Origin: JANNVZ01 sp031418455
GTDB taxonomy: Bacteria; Bacteroidota; Bacteroidia; Flavobacteriales_D; Sanyastnellaceae
Direction: 5' to 3'
Length of the DNA: 64,000 bases
Assembly (NCBI GenBank): GCA_031418455.1
Contig: JANOXJ010000074.1
Coordinates: forward strand, 11,319 to 75,318
The notes beneath the pieces are model-generated. The model was not told the origin of the DNA and made no database searches. It was given only the letters and a program-made list of their open reading frames with translations. The position numbers were made by a program, and so were the translations under genes. Positions 61,923 through 64,000 of the stretch are shown in pieces. The stretch's first letter is position 1, and every line of letters begins with the position of its first letter.

Positions 61923-63112
61923 ACTGTAATAGGATAGCAAGTGGCATTGGGCACAAGCAGCGCATCTGGCACCTGGTGATTAGTAAAAAATTTATTGCTC
62001 GGGCTTAGCAGCATAGCATTCTCTATGACGATAGAATAAGCTTCATTTTCGCTCTTTCTTAAACCAATGTCCAATCTAATATCGCGATTAATAAGCCCTG
62101 CATTTTCTACCTGAAATACTATACCGTTATAATCAGAATTAGCTGATTCAAATTTTTCGTATGTGTGGCTCTGCAATGCAAAAAGTTTTTCGCCCTCCAG
62201 AGTATAGCATACTGCATCCACATGCCAGCCGGGTTCAAAACGGCCTTTCTCCCAAGCAATTTCTATATTGAGCATACTTCCCCTAACCCATTCACCCGAT
62301 GCATCGGCAGGGGTTGATTTAATCATTAGGCCATTTAAATTCACCTGATTGTTTAGTCCAAAGTAGAGAGGCAAAATAGAATCGGTAGGGCCTGAATTTT
62401 TAATGGTGCCCTTTTCCATATATATAGCTTGGTTGCAAAAGTTTCTTATGGCACCCATGTTGTGACTTACAAATAAAATTGTGCGGCCACTGCTGGTGCT
62501 AATATCCTTCATTTTGTTCAAGCATTTTTTCTGAAATTCGCTATCGCCTACGGCCAACACTTCATCCACTATAAGAATTTCAGAATCTAAATGTGCGGCC
62601 ACAGCAAATGCAAGGCGCACATACATGCCACTACTGTAGCGCTTTACAGGAGTTTCCAAAAACTTTTCTACTTCTGCAAAAGCTACTATTTCATCAAATT
62701 TACTTTTTATCTCGCTGCGCGACATGCCAAGTATGGCACCATTGAGAAATACATTTTCGCGTCCGCTAAGCTCAGGATGAAAACCAGTACCTACCTCCAG
62801 CAATGAGTTAAGACGACCATTAATTTCTATGCGGCCTTTGGTAGGCTCGTATATTCTGCTAAGCACTTTTAGTAGTGTGCTTTTGCCTGCACCGTTGCGA
62901 CCTATAACTCCCACGCGGTCGCCTTGTTTTATTTCAAAATTTACATCATTAAGCGCCCAAAATTCTTCGGTACTATTTTGCACAGAAGATTTAAAAATAC
63001 CTTTTGCTTTTTGGCTAATAACATCGCGTAGGGCTGTGTAGCGCTCTTTGTTTTGCGCTATTACAAACTTTTTGCTTAAGTGTGCAACCGATATGGCAAT
63101 GTCAGAATTCAC
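61919..63112 (-). CDS. wzt: Polysaccharide ABC exporter ATP-binding protein with Wzt-type C-terminal domain, 397 aa
   Basis: The N-terminal 240 residues are an ABC ATPase: Walker A G-R-N-G-A-G-K-S-T, signature Y-S-S-G-M-Y-V-R-L-A, Walker B I-L-I-V-D-E-V-L-A-V-G-D. Residues about 245-397 form a beta-rich extension (R-G-S-M-L-N-I-E-I-A-W, A-G-L-I-N-R-D-I-R-L-D) like the carbohydrate-recognising domain of Wzt in E. coli O8/O9. Start GTG 63110-63112. It powers export of a finished undecaprenyl-linked polysaccharide. It lies 17 bases after the permease gene. Confidence 0.92.
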   Translation of the reverse strand: MNSDIAISVAHLSKKFVIAQNKERYTALRDVISQKAKGIFKSSVQNSTEEFWALNDVNFEIKQGDRVGVIGRNGAGKSTLLKVLSRIYEPTKGRIEINGRLNSLLEVGTGFHPELSGRENVFLNGAILGMSRSEIKSKFDEIVAFAEVEKFLETPVKRYSSGMYVRLAFAVAAHLDSEILIVDEVLAVGDSEFQKKCLNKMKDISTSSGRTILFVSHNMGAIRNFCNQAIYMEKGTIKNSGPTDSILPLYFGLNNQVNLNGLMIKSTPADASGEWVRGSMLNIEIAWEKGRFEPGWHVDAVCYTLEGEKLFALQSHTYEKFESANSDYNGIVFQVENAGLINRDIRLDIGLRKSENEAYSIVIENAMLLSPSNKFFTNHQVPDALLVPNATCYPITV

Positions 63113-63129
63113 TTTCTTAATCTATGCAG

Positions 63130-63972
63130 TTATATTATATCGGCAAAGCCACGTTCTGTTTTTCTAAAATATTGCAAGCCGATAATAAGAATGATTAATG
63201 AAACAGCCAACGAGATAAAAAATCCTTGATTAAAGACATTTGTCTCAGCACCCAATATGCAAAACCTAAAACCATCTACTACAGCCACCATGGGGTTGCA
63301 CGAGTACAATAGTTTTAAAAAGGATGGAATGGAAGGATTGTTATAAATATCGGCACTGGAAAAAGCAACAGGAGTGAGGTACAAACCAAACTGAACTATG
63401 AATGGAATGATGTATCGGAAATCGCGGTACTTCACATTTAATGCTGCTATAAGAATGCCTGCACCCAGCGATGTAATAAGAGCCAATAATAAAAATATGG
63501 GCAACAAGAAAAACGCCCAGCCTGGCCAAAACTGGAAATAGGCCATAATGCATAGCAACAAAATAAAACTAATTACAAAATCGATAAGGCAAACAATAAC
63601 TGTGCTCACTGGAATAATAAGTCTTGGAAAATATACTTTGGTAAGCAAATTAGAATTGGCAATAAGCGAATTGGCCGACTCACTAAAAGCACTTGCAAAA
63701 AATGTCCAGGGTAAAGTGGCAGCGCATACCATAAGCAAACGCGGCTTGCCCACAGGCACTGTGCTTTGAAACAGCCAACCTATGAACCACATAGCTACTA
63801 TAGTAATAAGCGGTCTAATGACACTCCATGCTATGCCAATGGTGGTTTGCTTATAGCGCACCAGCACCTCCTTCCAGGCCAGAAAAAATAGCAAGCCACG
63901 GTATTGCCACAAGTCGCTCCAATAGTTGCGCTCAGTAGCTCCCGGTTCTATTACTATGTGGTGGTTGGCCAT
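63130..63972 (-). CDS. wzm: Polysaccharide ABC exporter permease (ABC-2 type), 280 aa
   Basis: Six hydrophobic segments in an ABC-2 arrangement. The N-terminal cytosolic helix contains Y-R-G-L-L-F-F-L-A-W-K-E-V-L-V-R-Y-K-Q-T, the amphipathic 'gate' helix and coupling region typical of Wzm/TagG. It is the membrane half of the exporter with wzt and the first gene of the minus-strand locus visible here. Genes upstream may continue beyond the window edge. Confidence 0.92.
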   Translation of the reverse strand: MANHHIVIEPGATERNYWSDLWQYRGLLFFLAWKEVLVRYKQTTIGIAWSVIRPLITIVAMWFIGWLFQSTVPVGKPRLLMVCAATLPWTFFASAFSESANSLIANSNLLTKVYFPRLIIPVSTVIVCLIDFVISFILLLCIMAYFQFWPGWAFFLLPIFLLLALITSLGAGILIAALNVKYRDFRYIIPFIVQFGLYLTPVAFSSADIYNNPSIPSFLKLLYSCNPMVAVVDGFRFCILGAETNVFNQGFFISLAVSLIILIIGLQYFRKTERGFADII

Positions 63973-64000
63973 ATGGAATACTGCGGGCTAAAGTAGCACC

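Overview
The window is a 64 kb piece of a Bacteroidota (Cytophaga-Flavobacterium-Bacteroides group) chromosome. The evidence is two proteins with type IX secretion (T9SS) C-terminal sorting domains, a fused lpxC/fabZ gene followed by lpxA, a DAHP synthase/chorismate mutase fusion, OmpA and PD40 envelope proteins, and recurrent -7 promoter boxes of the form TAnnTTTG rather than an E. coli-type TATAAT. I see no rRNA, CRISPR array, phage gene or transposase. I cannot place it below phylum level from sequence alone.

Layout. 1-3.3 kb: end of a four-gene, translationally coupled + strand operon (polyprenol/dolichol-kinase-like end, GNAT protein, membrane-anchored SRPBCC protein, OleC-like adenylating enzyme). 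3.4-13.5 kb: housekeeping and envelope genes (DUF4139 protein, a glycosyltransferase/lipoprotein/TPR set, a UbiA-type prenyltransferase, recN, alanine dehydrogenase, a His-rich membrane peptide, a PaaI thioesterase, a lipid kinase). 13.6-18.9 kb: aminotransferase, heptose-kinase-like gene, then lpxC-fabZ and lpxA for lipid A. 19.2-25.3 kb: SF1 helicase, a T9SS type B secreted protein with a small secreted partner, and a second GNAT-like protein. 25.4-25.9 kb: tRNA-Lys, tRNA-Leu and a rod-like RNA candidate resembling 6S RNA. 25.9-37.3 kb: two small outer-membrane-like proteins, aroG/chorismate mutase, FAH-family enzyme, tandem OmpA-family paralogues with hemE, a MOSC protein, holA and valS. 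37.7-43.6 kb: a 1965-residue T9SS-secreted repeat protein. 44-52.2 kb: M42 peptidase, mnmD-like methyltransferase, NUDIX, murQ, a PD40/TPR protein and a secreted beta-mannosidase. 52.3-64 kb: a surface polysaccharide locus (five GT4 enzymes or modules on the minus strand counting one GT2-GT4 fusion, one more GT4 on the plus strand, a fucosyltransferase, a FemAB/GNAT-like protein, a methyltransferase and a Wzm/Wzt ABC exporter).

How it fits together: lipid A synthesis, the ABC-exported polysaccharide and the T9SS substrates all concern the outer surface. In Bacteroidota, T9SS substrates can be attached to a special LPS, but nothing here proves that link for this locus. The intergenic DNA carries four copies of a palindromic repeat family (56 and 59 bp forms). 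The observations most worth following are the 6S-like RNA, the palindromic repeats, the first operon, the three-domain higher-order duplication in the giant protein, and the methyltransferase coupled to wzt.
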